DNA from: an uncultured Acetatifactor sp. | Lineage (GTDB): Bacteria; Bacillota; Clostridia; Lachnospirales; Lachnospiraceae | DNA: 47,084 nucleotides | Reading direction: 5' to 3' | Assembly (NCBI GenBank): GCA_910586215.1 | Contig: CAJUGH010000032.1 | Span: 1-47,084, forward strand | In this document: in pieces, positions 8,112-17,063 of the stretch | How positions within the stretch are numbered: position 1 is the stretch's first letter | How the letters are laid out: each line of letters begins with the position of its first letter | Program-made: the position numbers and the translations under genes | The notes under the pieces: generated by a model | Told to the model about the DNA's origin: nothing | The model's database searches: none | The model's input: the letters and a program-made list of their open reading frames with translations, nothing else

Positions 8112-9551
8112 ATGAACAGATATGTCCAGTACATGTACAGCTATCCCCACAAGACGGCGTACAGGCCTTTGCAGCACGTAAATCTGGGAGATTATATGGG
8201 GAACCTGGAGGGTGAAGGGCACAGTTTGTACCTTCACCTTCCTTTTTGTGAGAGTAAATGTGGTTACTGCAACCTGTTCTCCGTGGCGGGGTGTGACCAG
8301 GCCCTGGTGGAGGAGTATCTGGAGGCAGTACGCCGCCAGGTCCTGCAGTACAGGGAAGTCCTGCCTGGAAGTACGGTTTTCGGGGATTTTACCATAGGCG
8401 GGGGCACTCCCCTGCTGCTTTCAGAGGGGCAGCTTGACTGGGTCTTCCAGATGGTCAGGAGCATGCTGCCCCTGGGGAAGGAGGCCCAGGTGGTGATAGA
8501 GACAGCGCCCCGCCAGACCTGCCGGGAGAAGGTGGCGCTGCTGAAGAAGCTGGGCGTCACCAGGGTCAGTCTGGGGATCCAGAGCTTTGCAGGGGAGGAA
8601 CTTGCCTGGCTGGGGCGGCGTCATGACCCGGCCCAGGCCAGGAGGGCAGCAGGGCTTCTAATGGAGGCAGGCTTTGCCTGCGTCAACTTTGACTTTATCT
8701 ACGGGCTGCCAGGACAGACAGCGGGGAGTCTGCTGGAATCCCTGGAAACGGCGGTGGCCTATGCCCCGGAGGAAATCTTTCTCTATCCCCTGTACATCAA
8801 GCATGGGGTCAGGATGGAGCAGGAGGGAAAGGGAAATGTGCTGGATCCGGAACATACCTATGCACTGTACCGGGCAGGATCAGCCTGCTTGAAGGAAAAC
8901 GGTTATGTGCAGGTCTCCATGAGGCGGTTCCAAAGGCGGTCTGCCAGGAATCCACGGCCAGGAACAGTACTGTGCGAGTGCGGCCTGTCGGGGGCGCTGT
9001 CCCTGGGATGCGGGGGAAGAAGCTACCTGGGTCCCCTCCATACCTGTACCCCCTATCGGATCACCAGAAGGGAGGCCCTGGAAGAGATCCGGCAGTTTGG
9101 AAGGAGGGAGGATTTCCTGGCTGCCACCCATGGCATCCTGCTTTCTGAAGAGGAGATGCGCAGGAGATATGTGATCAGACACCTGCTGATCCGTCCAGGT
9201 ATCTCTAAGGAGGCTTACCGCAAGGCCTTTGGCAGGGAACTAGCAGAAGACTTCCCTGTTTTGGGAGAGTGGATGGAGAGGGGATGGATTGCGGAAGGGA
9301 ACCAGGACGCGGAAGGGAACCGGGGTGCAGAAGGGAACCAGGACGTGGAAGAGAACCGGGGTGCAGAAGGGAACCGGGGCAGGGAAGGAAAGGAAGCCAG
9401 CCTGTATTCCCTCACAAAAGAGGGGCTTGGTTTATCCGATTACATCGGCCCTATGCTGATCTCGGAGGATATTAGGGACAGAATGCTGGAATGGGAGAGG
9501 GAACATGGACAAAAAGACCATACTTTACAGGGGGGACTTGAAAAGCTGTAA
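8112..9551 (+). CDS. STM4012-family radical SAM protein (HemW/HemN-like)
   Basis: This 479-aa radical SAM enzyme carries the C-x3-C-x2-C iron-sulfur motif in LPFCESKCGYCNLFS. It also has HemN-like blocks such as FTIGGGTPLLL, VSLGIQSFAGEELAWLGRRH and FDFIYGLPGQT. It resembles coproporphyrinogen dehydrogenase/HemW in fold, but clusters with STM4011-4015 rather than heme genes; the window also has hemZ elsewhere. ATG 8112 is preferred because AGGAGAGGAG lies 6 nt upstream; an ATG at 8088 adds 8 residues. Near the C-terminus an 18-bp tandem repeat inserts AEGNQD/AEGNRG hexapeptides. The 3' end overlaps the next gene by 47 nt. Confidence 0.88.
   Translation: MNRYVQYMYSYPHKTAYRPLQHVNLGDYMGNLEGEGHSLYLHLPFCESKCGYCNLFSVAGCDQALVEEYLEAVRRQVLQYREVLPGSTVFGDFTIGGGTPLLLSEGQLDWVFQMVRSMLPLGKEAQVVIETAPRQTCREKVALLKKLGVTRVSLGIQSFAGEELAWLGRRHDPAQARRAAGLLMEAGFACVNFDFIYGLPGQTAGSLLESLETAVAYAPEEIFLYPLYIKHGVRMEQEGKGNVLDPEHTYALYRAGSACLKENGYVQVSMRRFQRRSARNPRPGTVLCECGLSGALSLGCGGRSYLGPLHTCTPYRITRREALEEIRQFGRREDFLAATHGILLSEEEMRRRYVIRHLLIRPGISKEAYRKAFGRELAEDFPVLGEWMERGWIAEGNQDAEGNRGAEGNQDVEENRGAEGNRGREGKEASLYSLTKEGLGLSDYIGPMLISEDIRDRMLEWEREHGQKDHTLQGGLEKL
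9291..9398 (+). repeat. In-frame 18-bp tandem repeat in the STM4012 gene
   Basis: Five 18-bp units start at 9291, 9309, 9327, 9345 and 9363, with a decayed sixth at 9381. They encode AEGNQD, AEGNRG, AEGNQD, VEENRG, AEGNRG and REGKEA. Units alternate CAGGAC and CGGGGT endings, suggesting duplication of a 36-bp pair. Because the unit is a multiple of three, copy change would keep the frame. Confidence 0.92.
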
Positions 9552-10392
9552 TTACCGCTGCTCCTACTGTCCCTTTTCCAAACATAAGGCATCGGTGGTG
9601 GAACTGGAAAGGGACAGGGCCCATTTTGCCAGGTTCTGCCACAGTGTGGAGGAGAGGGCCGGGGAGCTTTCCATCGGTGCCGTGCTGGTGGTTCCTTATG
9701 GGGAAGCCTCCCTGCATGACTGGTACTGGGAAGGCTTAGGATGTCTGGCGGTGGTTCCGGACATTGACAGGGTGGGAATGCAGACGAACTTGAGCTTTCC
9801 CGTGGAGAAATGCCTGGAGCAGTTTGGACAGCAAGGGGCACAGCGGGGAAAGCTTTGTCTCTGGGCCACCTTTCACCCGGAGATGACAGATGTGGATACC
9901 TTTGTGGCAATATGCCACCAGCTTAGGGAACTGGGTGTCAGTCTCTGCGTGGGCGGGGTAGGCGTTCCCGCCAATATCCCCCTGCTTGTGGAACTGCGAA
10001 GGAAACTGTCCGCTGCTGTCTATCTGTGGGTCAATCGCATGGATGGCCTTGGAAGGAACTATACGCCGGAGGAAGTCTGCGCTTTTACCCAGATAGATCC
10101 CTTTTTTGAGAAGGAACTGCAATACCCTGCCGCCAGGGAGGAAATGTGCGGGAACCGGTGCTTTGTGGAGGCTGACGGCAGGATGCGTACCTGTAATATC
10201 AGCAAGGGAAAGGCGGTGAACTGGTATGAGGCAGACGGACAGGAGATCTTCCGGCCCCTCTGCGGACGGAAGCGGTGTACCTGTTACCTGGCGTATGCCG
10301 GAAGGGAAGACTTTGGCGGAAAGCATTTCTTCGGATCCTATCCCCTGTTTCGGTTGCCCGGGGAGAGTTGCTGTGAACGGAGTAAACAGTAA
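9505..10392 (+). CDS. STM4011-family radical SAM protein
   Basis: This 295-aa radical SAM enzyme has its [4Fe-4S] motif near the N-terminus: SCNYRCSYCPF (C-x3-C-x2-C). The C-terminal third has a second Cys group (MCGNRCFVEADGRMRTC, then CGRKRCTCYLA). This is consistent with an auxiliary iron-sulfur cluster of SPASM/twitch type, often seen in enzymes that modify peptides or proteins. The start ATG 9505 lies inside the end of the STM4012 gene with GGGAGAGG just before it, so the two are translationally coupled and probably act together. The reaction is unknown for the family. Confidence 0.87.
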   Translation: MDKKTILYRGDLKSCNYRCSYCPFSKHKASVVELERDRAHFARFCHSVEERAGELSIGAVLVVPYGEASLHDWYWEGLGCLAVVPDIDRVGMQTNLSFPVEKCLEQFGQQGAQRGKLCLWATFHPEMTDVDTFVAICHQLRELGVSLCVGGVGVPANIPLLVELRRKLSAAVYLWVNRMDGLGRNYTPEEVCAFTQIDPFFEKELQYPAAREEMCGNRCFVEADGRMRTCNISKGKAVNWYEADGQEIFRPLCGRKRCTCYLAYAGREDFGGKHFFGSYPLFRLPGESCCERSKQ

Positions 10393-10433
10393 CCGGGTGG
10401 CCCATGAGACAGAAATATGGACATGAAAAACTG

Positions 10434-10462
10434 TTTACGCATTATCCCTGTCATGGTATAAT
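10434..10462 (+). promoter_or_regulatory. Strong extended -10 promoter
   Basis: TTTACG at 10434-10439 and TATAAT at 10457-10462 are separated by 17 nt, with TGG directly before the -10 making an extended -10. It drives the small membrane protein and YbjQ pair. Confidence 0.75.
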
Positions 10463-10519
10463 GGGGATATCAAAAATCGGGGGTTCTGCCAGACGGCAGG
10501 CATTCCAGGGGGAGCGGAT

Positions 10520-10750
10520 ATGGAAGATAAGCACAGTATCAAAATGGTGGCGCCGATTGTCATTACTGTAATCCTTGTATTGTATTATGTGGGATTCTTC
10601 ATGGCCTGTGTGCTGCTGCCCATGCCTTTTGGGGCGAAGCTGCTTTTCGGCCTGGTGCCGCTTCTGCTTGCAGGAGTCTGTATCTTTGTCCTGGTGGAGC
10701 GAATCCGGGAGATAAGGAGTGGTGAAGAGGATGATCTTAGTCAATACTGA
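10520..10750 (+). CDS. Small two-helix membrane protein
   Basis: This 76-aa protein has hydrophobic segments at about residues 9-32 and 38-60 and a charged C-terminal tail (ERIREIRSGEEDD). Its end overlaps the start of the YbjQ-family gene by 20 nt, so the two are translated as a pair. GGGGGAG precedes ATG 10520. No named family was recognised; membrane partners of YbjQ-type proteins are common, and this may anchor or assist it (inference). Confidence 0.75.
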   Translation: MEDKHSIKMVAPIVITVILVLYYVGFFMACVLLPMPFGAKLLFGLVPLLLAGVCIFVLVERIREIRSGEEDDLSQY

Positions 10751-11042
10751 TTACATTTCGGGGAAGAACTTTGAGATGCTGGGTATGGTAAAGGGGAGCA
10801 CCATCCAGAGCAAGAACTTGGGGAGGGACATTACCCAGAGCTTCAAGACACTGGTGGGTGGCGAACTGAAGGCCTACACGGAGATGATGAATGAAGCCAG
10901 GGCACTTGCCACCAAGCGCATGGTGGAGGAGGCAGAGAGCCTGGGCGCAGATGCCGTGGTGAATGTCCGCTACAGTTCGGCTTCCGTGATGGCCGGGGCA
11001 GCAGAGGTGATTGCCTATGGCACGGCGGTGAAGTTTGTGTGA
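10731..11042 (+). CDS. YbjQ-family (DUF74) putative heavy-metal-binding protein
   Basis: This protein of about 103 aa matches the YbjQ/UPF0145 pattern. It starts with MILVNTDYISGKNFEMLGMVKG, cited here by its key G-K and G-x-V-x-G positions. The central block is GRDITQSFKTLVGGELKAY, followed by MNEARALATKRMVEEAESLGADAVVNVRY and a final GTAVKF. YbjQ proteins form pentamers; metal binding is a database-style inference for the family, not demonstrated here. ATG 10731 fits the family start better than the in-frame GTGs at 10719 and 10722. A bidirectional terminator follows at 11153. Confidence 0.9.
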   Translation: MILVNTDYISGKNFEMLGMVKGSTIQSKNLGRDITQSFKTLVGGELKAYTEMMNEARALATKRMVEEAESLGADAVVNVRYSSASVMAGAAEVIAYGTAVKFV

Positions 11043-11152
11043 ATATTTTTGAACTGTCCTTCAAATGGAAGATAAAGTAGGCATGGCAAATACGGGGACA
11101 GTTTATATTTGGTGGAGATTTGCAGAAAAAATATGGATGGTGCATAGTATGG

Positions 11153-11190
11153 AAAAGGCAGGCATAGACTATACCTGCCTTTTATTTTGT
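11153..11190. terminator. Bidirectional rho-independent terminator
   Basis: AAAAGGCAGG (11153-11162) pairs with CCTGCCTTTT (11174-11183) over an 11-nt loop and is followed by ATTTTGTTTATATTTTG. It sits between the YbjQ gene and the convergent XRE gene and can serve both, since an A-run precedes the left arm. Confidence 0.85.
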
Positions 11191-11526
11191 TTATATTTTG
11201 TCGATGACTTCTGCTAAAGCCTTGATAACTGTAACAAGTCGTGAATAGTAAAAACTGCCTTTTTTCTTGGTTTCACATAATATTTCATGGAGTACAACAT
11301 CATTTTCGGGCATTTCGTCCATTAATATATAATCGGCACTCATATTTAATACACTGCATAATGTAACCAGGGTTTCGAGGGACATTTTACGGCTTCCTCG
11401 CTCAATATGTCCTAGGAAAGAGGTTGATAGACCGCATTTTTCGGCCAGTTGTTCTTGGGAAAGTCCCATATTTTTGCGTGCAATCATAATGCGGTTGCCG
11501 ATGGCAATGTAGTCAATACTTTTCAT
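11191..11526 (-). CDS. XRE-family helix-turn-helix regulator
   Basis: This 111-aa protein has an N-terminal Cro/CI-type HTH at about residues 8-62: IGNRIMIARKNMGLSQEQLAEKCGLS, given here by its LSQEQLAEKCGLS recognition part, then FLGHIERGSRKMSLETLVTLC. A short C-terminal helical tail follows. AGGAG lies about 8 nt upstream on the minus strand. It is divergent from the type VII island, with only about 210 nt between the two starts, so it is the natural candidate to control the island and itself (inference). It could equally be an unrelated gene that marks the left edge of the island. Confidence 0.88.
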   Translation of the reverse strand: MKSIDYIAIGNRIMIARKNMGLSQEQLAEKCGLSTSFLGHIERGSRKMSLETLVTLCSVLNMSADYILMDEMPENDVVLHEILCETKKKGSFYYSRLVTVIKALAEVIDKI

Positions 11527-11597
11527 CTAGATAACTCCTATTTCTCTACATTTTACCAGAAATCATCATATCGAATGTTGGCTAATAGAAGTAATTA

Positions 11598-11707
11598 TTG
11601 ACTATAAGAAGCAATGTATGTATAATATCCTTGACTGATTGAATTTTACTATTTATATCAACAGGCCATTTCTGAATACAGTGTAATAATTTTTGGATGG
11701 ACATCCA
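11598..11707 (+). promoter_or_regulatory. Control region of the type VII island: tandem promoters and palindrome
   Basis: Promoter 1 is TTGACT (11598-11603), 17 nt, TATAAT (11621-11626). Promoter 2 is TTGACT (11631-11636), 17 nt, TATATC (11654-11659). A palindrome TGGATG-GA-CATCCA lies at 11694-11707, downstream of both, where a bound repressor would block transcription. The interval 11527-11737 is AT-rich and has no gene. The plus-strand EssC start at 11738 follows GGAGGG. Confidence 0.65.
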
Positions 11708-11737
11708 TATGCTACTTACGCATGAGACGGAGGGATT

Positions 11738-14700
11738 ATGAACATTGTGATATCTGCCTATACGAAGAAAGCATTTTGTGAGATTCTTCTACCTGCCGTA
11801 AATAATACGGATACAGAGATTCTGTTGAAAAAAAATATATTTGATTATGCGAACGATGTGATATTAAAGCTGGAAGTGGTAAATAGAGAGTGGTTTTTAA
11901 AATGCACAGATGAGTACTTTTATACGATAGAGAAAGGGATCGTAGGAAAATCACTAAAAGATGGCGACATTATCACTGTTCACAGAAAGCAAGGAGAAAT
12001 CATATCGTTAATTGTGAGGGAAGTAGAAAATTCTTTTTCTGTGTTTCAGAAATATGATATCTCTTCCCTGGAGAGTATTTCTATTGGAAGTGAGGAGAAT
12101 AACGATATTGTATACCAGACACTCGCATTGGTGTCCAGACATCATGCAACCTTGAGAAGGGTACAACATGGATTTTGTGTTGAGGATACAAGTTCAAATG
12201 GAACATTTGTGAATGATAAGAGGGTCACAGGCACTTCTGCATTACAAGTAGGCGATTGTATCAATATTTTTGGACTGAAAATTGTATATTTGGAGGATAT
12301 GATTGCGGTACATAGTTCAGAGGATGAAGCGTGTACCGTTTGCCAAAGACTTCCTGGTTATGTAGGGCATCCTGCAGAAAAAGCAAATCGTACAGAGCAC
12401 ACGAAGGAAAGGGAAAAGCATTATTTTCACAGGGCACCCAGAAATTATATTAAATTGGATACGGGTACTATTGAGATAGAAGCACCACCAAGTCCCAAGG
12501 AGGAGAATAAGAAGCCTTTATGGATGACAATAGGCCCTTCCTTTACCATGATGATTCCTATGCTGATAGGAAGTGTAATGGCAATTATCAGTGCCAATTC
12601 AGAAGGCAGGAACGCGGGTGTGTATATGTACGCAGGCATGATAACCGCAGTGGCTTCGGCTCTAATCGGTGTATTTTGGCTTTTAGCCAATATGAATTTT
12701 GGGAAAAAGGAGGTTAGGAGGGCAGAAGAAAAGCGTTTCCAGGTGTATGGTAGTTATCTGGTGAAAAGGGCAGGTCTGATTCGGGAAAAGTATGAGGCAA
12801 GCAGGGATGCATTACTTGGTATGTATCCGGCAGCTTCGGTGGTGGCCAGGTATGGGGCAGGTAGCATTGAACTTTGGAATAGGAATAGTATGCACGGAGA
12901 TTTCCTGTATCAGCGGATCGGAATAGGAAACCTTCTCTTTCAGATGGCCATCCAGGTGCCAAGGGAACATTTTACATTGATTAGTGATGAACTAGCAGAG
13001 AAGCCACGGAGAATACAGGAAGAGTTTAGTACGCTTTATGATGTGCCGGTGAATGTAGATCTGCTGACACACAGATTGATCGGAATAGTAGGGGGAGAGA
13101 AGAAAAAGGGTGCCTATGAAATCCTGCGTCCTCTTGTAACTCAGATCGCAGCAAGTAATTGTTATACAGATGTGAAACTGGTATTTATATATGATGAAAA
13201 CAAGGATGAAGAGAATTGGGAATATGCCAGGTGGCTGCCCCATGTCTGGTCGGAAGACAGGAGAAGCCGTTATGTGGCAAGTAATAAAACGGAAGCAAGC
13301 GATATTCTTTTTGAACTGACACAAATCTTACGAATGCGTGCAGAAAAAGGACAACTGAAGAAGGAAACTGTTCCCAAACCCTATTACATACTGGTGGTAT
13401 CCGATATAGAACTCCTGGAGGGGGAATTGATTATGAAGTATATCCAGGAAGGAGAGTCGTGTTATGGTTTAACAACATTGATTTTGTCAGAAAGCCGGGA
13501 GCAGCTTCCCAATATGTGTGAGTATATACTGCAAAGGGATGATGACTATAACGGAATATATCATTTGCGGCAAGAGGAGGAATATGCTCTTATATTTGAT
13601 GAAATATCTTCTACACAATTGGAGGAATTTGCTAGGAGGCTGCTTCCTGTTGAGGTAAAAGAGATGGAAAAGGGGAGCGATATTCCGGGGTATCTTTCCT
13701 TTTTGGAAATGCATCATGTGCGAAAGCTGGAAGAATTAAATGTAAAGGAAAAATGGCTGAAAAATCGCACGTACGAGAATATGCGGGCGTTGATTGGTGT
13801 GAAAGCAGGATCCATGCCTTGCTATCTGGATGTGCATGAAAAGTATCACGGTCCTCACGGACTTGTAGCTGGCACTACAGGTTCTGGAAAATCAGAAACT
13901 TTGCAGACCTATTTGCTTTCTCTGGCGATTAATTTCAGCCCGGAGGATGTGGGATTTTTCATAATTGATTACAAGGGTGGAGGAATGGCAGGCTTGTTCC
14001 AGGGGTTGCCGCATATGGTGGGTTCCATATCGAATTTGTCTGGCAGTCAGGTTCGTCGCGCCATGGTATCGATTAAGAGTGAGAACCATAGGAGACAACG
14101 TGTTTTTGCGGAAAACAATGTGAATAACATCAATTCCTATACAAAATTATACAAAAATGGAGAGGCTGTTATCCCGGTTCCACATTTGTTTGTCATTATT
14201 GATGAATTTGCAGAACTAAAAAGGGAAGAACCGGAATTTATGAAAGAAATCATATCTGTAGCCCAGGTTGGCAGGAGCCTGGGAGTACATCTGATCCTGG
14301 CTACACAGAAGCCGAGCGGGACAGTGGATGAAAACATATGGAGCAATGCGAAATTTCATCTTTGTCTGCGGGTACAGGATAGACAGGATAGTAATGATAT
14401 GTTGCATAAACCAGATGCGGCGTACATTACCCAGACGGGACGGGGGTACCTGCAGGTTGGTAATGACGAGGTATATGAACTGTTTCAATCTGGATACAGT
14501 GGCGTACCATATGAAGACACAGGAGATGCAAATCAGCCAGAAATAGCATCTATGCTGTCTCTGGCCGGGAAGGCAGATTTGGTAGGCAGTAGTTTGGAGA
14601 GGAGGCGACAGGGACAGATCCAGAAGAAGTGGATACAAAATATTTTGTCTGTAATGAAGGCGGCAGGCGAGGGAAGTATCTATGCGCTTTCGGAGAAGAT

Positions 14701-16702
14701 AAACTGGGTGTCGCTTTTCTTTGAGGAGGCTGAAAGGCAGAAGTTGGAGTATCCTGATACAGCGTATAACAGACAGAGAATAGAAGACTTGATGGAAATC
14801 TATATGGAGGCCTGTACAGCACTTAATGATTTTTTACCAGAAAAGGAAGCCGAGCGGGTGATCTGGAATGCTAACAGCCAGCATAGGAAGTTACCAGAAG
14901 CAAGAAGAATGTCTCAGCTAGAGGCAGTAGTAGAGTATTTGGGAAAAATTGCCAGAGAAGAAGGATATCCTGGGCAGATGCAGCTTTGGCTCCCATTGCT
15001 GCCTGACAGAATCTATTTACACGAATTACAAGGTCGTACCAATGGTTCGTTTTATACAGGATACTGGTTGCGGCAGGAAAGTGAATGGAGACTTTCTACA
15101 CCTGTGGGACTATATGATGATCCAGTGAACCAGGCCCAGAATCCTTTGATAGTGGACTTTGGCAAGGATGGACACCTGGCGGTGTGCGGCACGATTACAA
15201 GTGGAAAGAGTTGTTTTCTCCAGACTATATTATATGGACTGGTCAATAGTTATCCGCCTGACTGGCTGAATCTGTATATTCTGGACTTCAGCAGCCGAAT
15301 GCACATCTGTATGGCACAGGCTCCCCATGTAGGAGGAATCTTATATGAGGAAGATACAGAGAAAATTGACAGATTCTTTCATATGATGGAGCGCATGATA
15401 GAGGAACGGAAAAGACTTTTGGGTGGGAGTAATTATGCCCAATATGCACAGATTCATGGCATAACGATACCAGCGGTGGTAATAGCCATAGATGAATTTG
15501 GATCATTTCGGGAAAAGACAGATAACAGATATGATGACAAGGTACTTAGGCTTGCAAAGGAGGGCATGGGGTGCGGCATCTATCTTGTGATTACGGCAAT
15601 GGGATTTGTATCTACAGAAATTTTTCCTAAATTTGGGGACCACTTTAAAACAGTCATTTGTTTACAGATGAACGACAAATTTGCGTACATGGATGCTTTT
15701 AGAACCAGTGTCATCGAGGTGCTGCCTGAAAGTAATGTAAAGGGGCGCGGGTTAGCAGTAGTAGGCGAGGATATTCTGGAATTCCAGACAGCACTGGCTA
15801 TGGAAGCGGAAGATGACTATAGCCGGATGGAAAAAGTGGACCATGCCTGTGGACTGATGCGCGAGTCATGGGACGGGCATCTGGCCAGGAAGATTCCTGT
15901 GATCCCAGAAAGGCCTGTCTGGTCAGAATATGAACAGCTTGATGAAGTGCAGGATATGTGGAAAAGGGGTACCCACCTACCAATTGGATATGATATGGCA
16001 AGTGCAGATGTCTATGGCATTGACCTGGTTAGGACTTATTCCTATCTAGTGTCTGGAAGGGCCAGGACAGGCAAGACCAACCTGTTGAAAGCAATTCTGC
16101 GGTCTGCCGCGAGTATGGACGGGAAGGCTGTGGTAATAGAGCATGGTGCAGAAGATTTACGGGCAGTGGCCCTGGCAGCAGGGGCAGAATATATTGCAGG
16201 CCAGGAGGCACAGGCAGAGTTTTTCAGCAGTCTGGTGGAACCTTTTCGGCAGAGGAATGCCTTGAAACGCAGATTGATGGGGGAAGGGAAGGATGAAGCA
16301 GAAATCTTTACAGCCATGCAGGAAGAGATTCCTTATTTTATCATAGTGTCAGATATCCTGCCTTTTGTGCTGTCGATTGTCGAGCCGGAAGAACAGGTAC
16401 TTAAGATCAAGGCATTTGTAGAGAACATAGCGGAAAAAGGAAAATCCCACAGGATATACTTTTTTCTGGGCATCAATCCAGATACCGTGCATGTCGTGCA
16501 GAATACAAAAATTTTTGAAAGTTTGACAGGATATCATGCGGGAATTCACTTGGGTGGAAATATGAAAAATGTTCGTTACCTGGATTTCAGCAATATACCA
16601 TACCTGGAACAGGAGAAAACGCAGAAAGCGGGCATTGGTATGATTCCTGCGAGCAACGAGGAAGAGGTGGAGAAGGTAGTGATACCATTTGTGAAGGCAT
16701 AA
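11738..16702 (+). CDS. essC: EssC-like type VII secretion ATPase with N-terminal FHA
   Basis: This 1654-aa membrane ATPase is the motor of Firmicutes-type type VII secretion, which recruits WXG100 substrates and drives export. Order: an FHA-like N-terminal region at about 1-95; a clear FHA domain at about 112-190 (SIGSEENNDI, LVSRHHATL, DTSSNGTFVNDK); two membrane helices at about 265-290 and 298-322; then three FtsK/SpoIIIE modules. Walker A motifs are GTTGSGKS near 712, GTITSGKS near 1151 and GRARTGKT near 1440. Walker B motifs are FVIIDEF and VVIAIDEF; the third module has a weaker FIIVSDIL. FHA domains read phospho-threonine, which fits the kinases and phosphatases downstream. It is first in the operon, 64 nt before the YukD gene. 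Confidence 0.94.
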   Translation: MNIVISAYTKKAFCEILLPAVNNTDTEILLKKNIFDYANDVILKLEVVNREWFLKCTDEYFYTIEKGIVGKSLKDGDIITVHRKQGEIISLIVREVENSFSVFQKYDISSLESISIGSEENNDIVYQTLALVSRHHATLRRVQHGFCVEDTSSNGTFVNDKRVTGTSALQVGDCINIFGLKIVYLEDMIAVHSSEDEACTVCQRLPGYVGHPAEKANRTEHTKEREKHYFHRAPRNYIKLDTGTIEIEAPPSPKEENKKPLWMTIGPSFTMMIPMLIGSVMAIISANSEGRNAGVYMYAGMITAVASALIGVFWLLANMNFGKKEVRRAEEKRFQVYGSYLVKRAGLIREKYEASRDALLGMYPAASVVARYGAGSIELWNRNSMHGDFLYQRIGIGNLLFQMAIQVPREHFTLISDELAEKPRRIQEEFSTLYDVPVNVDLLTHRLIGIVGGEKKKGAYEILRPLVTQIAASNCYTDVKLVFIYDENKDEENWEYARWLPHVWSEDRRSRYVASNKTEASDILFELTQILRMRAEKGQLKKETVPKPYYILVVSDIELLEGELIMKYIQEGESCYGLTTLILSESREQLPNMCEYILQRDDDYNGIYHLRQEEEYALIFDEISSTQLEEFARRLLPVEVKEMEKGSDIPGYLSFLEMHHVRKLEELNVKEKWLKNRTYENMRALIGVKAGSMPCYLDVHEKYHGPHGLVAGTTGSGKSETLQTYLLSLAINFSPEDVGFFIIDYKGGGMAGLFQGLPHMVGSISNLSGSQVRRAMVSIKSENHRRQRVFAENNVNNINSYTKLYKNGEAVIPVPHLFVIIDEFAELKREEPEFMKEIISVAQVGRSLGVHLILATQKPSGTVDENIWSNAKFHLCLRVQDRQDSNDMLHKPDAAYITQTGRGYLQVGNDEVYELFQSGYSGVPYEDTGDANQPEIASMLSLAGKADLVGSSLERRRQGQIQKKWIQNILSVMKAAGEGSIYALSEKINWVSLFFEEAERQKLEYPDTAYNRQRIEDLMEIYMEACTALNDFLPEKEAERVIWNANSQHRKLPEARRMSQLEAVVEYLGKIAREEGYPGQMQLWLPLLPDRIYLHELQGRTNGSFYTGYWLRQESEWRLSTPVGLYDDPVNQAQNPLIVDFGKDGHLAVCGTITSGKSCFLQTILYGLVNSYPPDWLNLYILDFSSRMHICMAQAPHVGGILYEEDTEKIDRFFHMMERMIEERKRLLGGSNYAQYAQIHGITIPAVVIAIDEFGSFREKTDNRYDDKVLRLAKEGMGCGIYLVITAMGFVSTEIFPKFGDHFKTVICLQMNDKFAYMDAFRTSVIEVLPESNVKGRGLAVVGEDILEFQTALAMEAEDDYSRMEKVDHACGLMRESWDGHLARKIPVIPERPVWSEYEQLDEVQDMWKRGTHLPIGYDMASADVYGIDLVRTYSYLVSGRARTGKTNLLKAILRSAASMDGKAVVIEHGAEDLRAVALAAGAEYIAGQEAQAEFFSSLVEPFRQRNALKRRLMGEGKDEAEIFTAMQEEIPYFIIVSDILPFVLSIVEPEEQVLKIKAFVENIAEKGKSHRIYFFLGINPDTVHVVQNTKIFESLTGYHAGIHLGGNMKNVRYLDFSNIPYLEQEKTQKAGIGMIPASNEEEVEKVVIPFVKA

Positions 16703-16766
16703 AAAATTTCATGAAAGTGTGTAAGGACTTATCACACAGCAGGAGTTTCTATAGGGAGGTGTGTTT

Positions 16767-17015
16767 GTGATATTGGTAGATGTGGCAGTGCCCAGCGTGG
16801 AGAAAAAGTATGATTTCCGGTTGGATGAGAATGCGCAGATTGCAATGGTGATAGAGGAAATTGCAGAGATGGTCAGCCAGATGGAGCAATGTACAATAGT
16901 GGGCAACCGGGAGAAATTAATGTTATGCCAATATGGGGATCCGGCAATCCTGGACAGGCATGCTACTTTGCAAGACTATGGGATAAAAAGTGGAAGTAGG
17001 TTACTGTTGGTTTAG
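16767..17015 (+). CDS. YukD/EsaB-like ubiquitin-fold protein
   Basis: This protein of about 82 aa has the size and pattern of YukD/EsaB, the small ubiquitin-like component of type VII secretion. It begins with a beta strand (ILVDVAVPSVEKKYDF), has a helix (AMVIEEIAEMVSQM), and ends with the characteristic LQDYGIKSGSRLLLV, which resembles the ubiquitin-like D-Y-x-I-x-x-G-x-x-L motif. GTG 16767 is chosen because GGGAGG at 16754-16759 lies 7 nt upstream; the in-frame GTG 16761 would be too close. It follows essC and precedes the small helical proteins, the usual position for this component. Confidence 0.87.
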   Translation: MILVDVAVPSVEKKYDFRLDENAQIAMVIEEIAEMVSQMEQCTIVGNREKLMLCQYGDPAILDRHATLQDYGIKSGSRLLLV

Positions 17016-17063
17016 CGCAGATGTTACGAGAATAGGAATGCAGAACAGTTCCTAAGGGAGCAG

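Noticed and set aside
8112..9551. Calling the STM4012-type protein a heme enzyme (HemN/HemW)
   Set aside because: The fold is HemN-like, but gene context is the STM4011-4015 set and hemZ exists elsewhere in the window.
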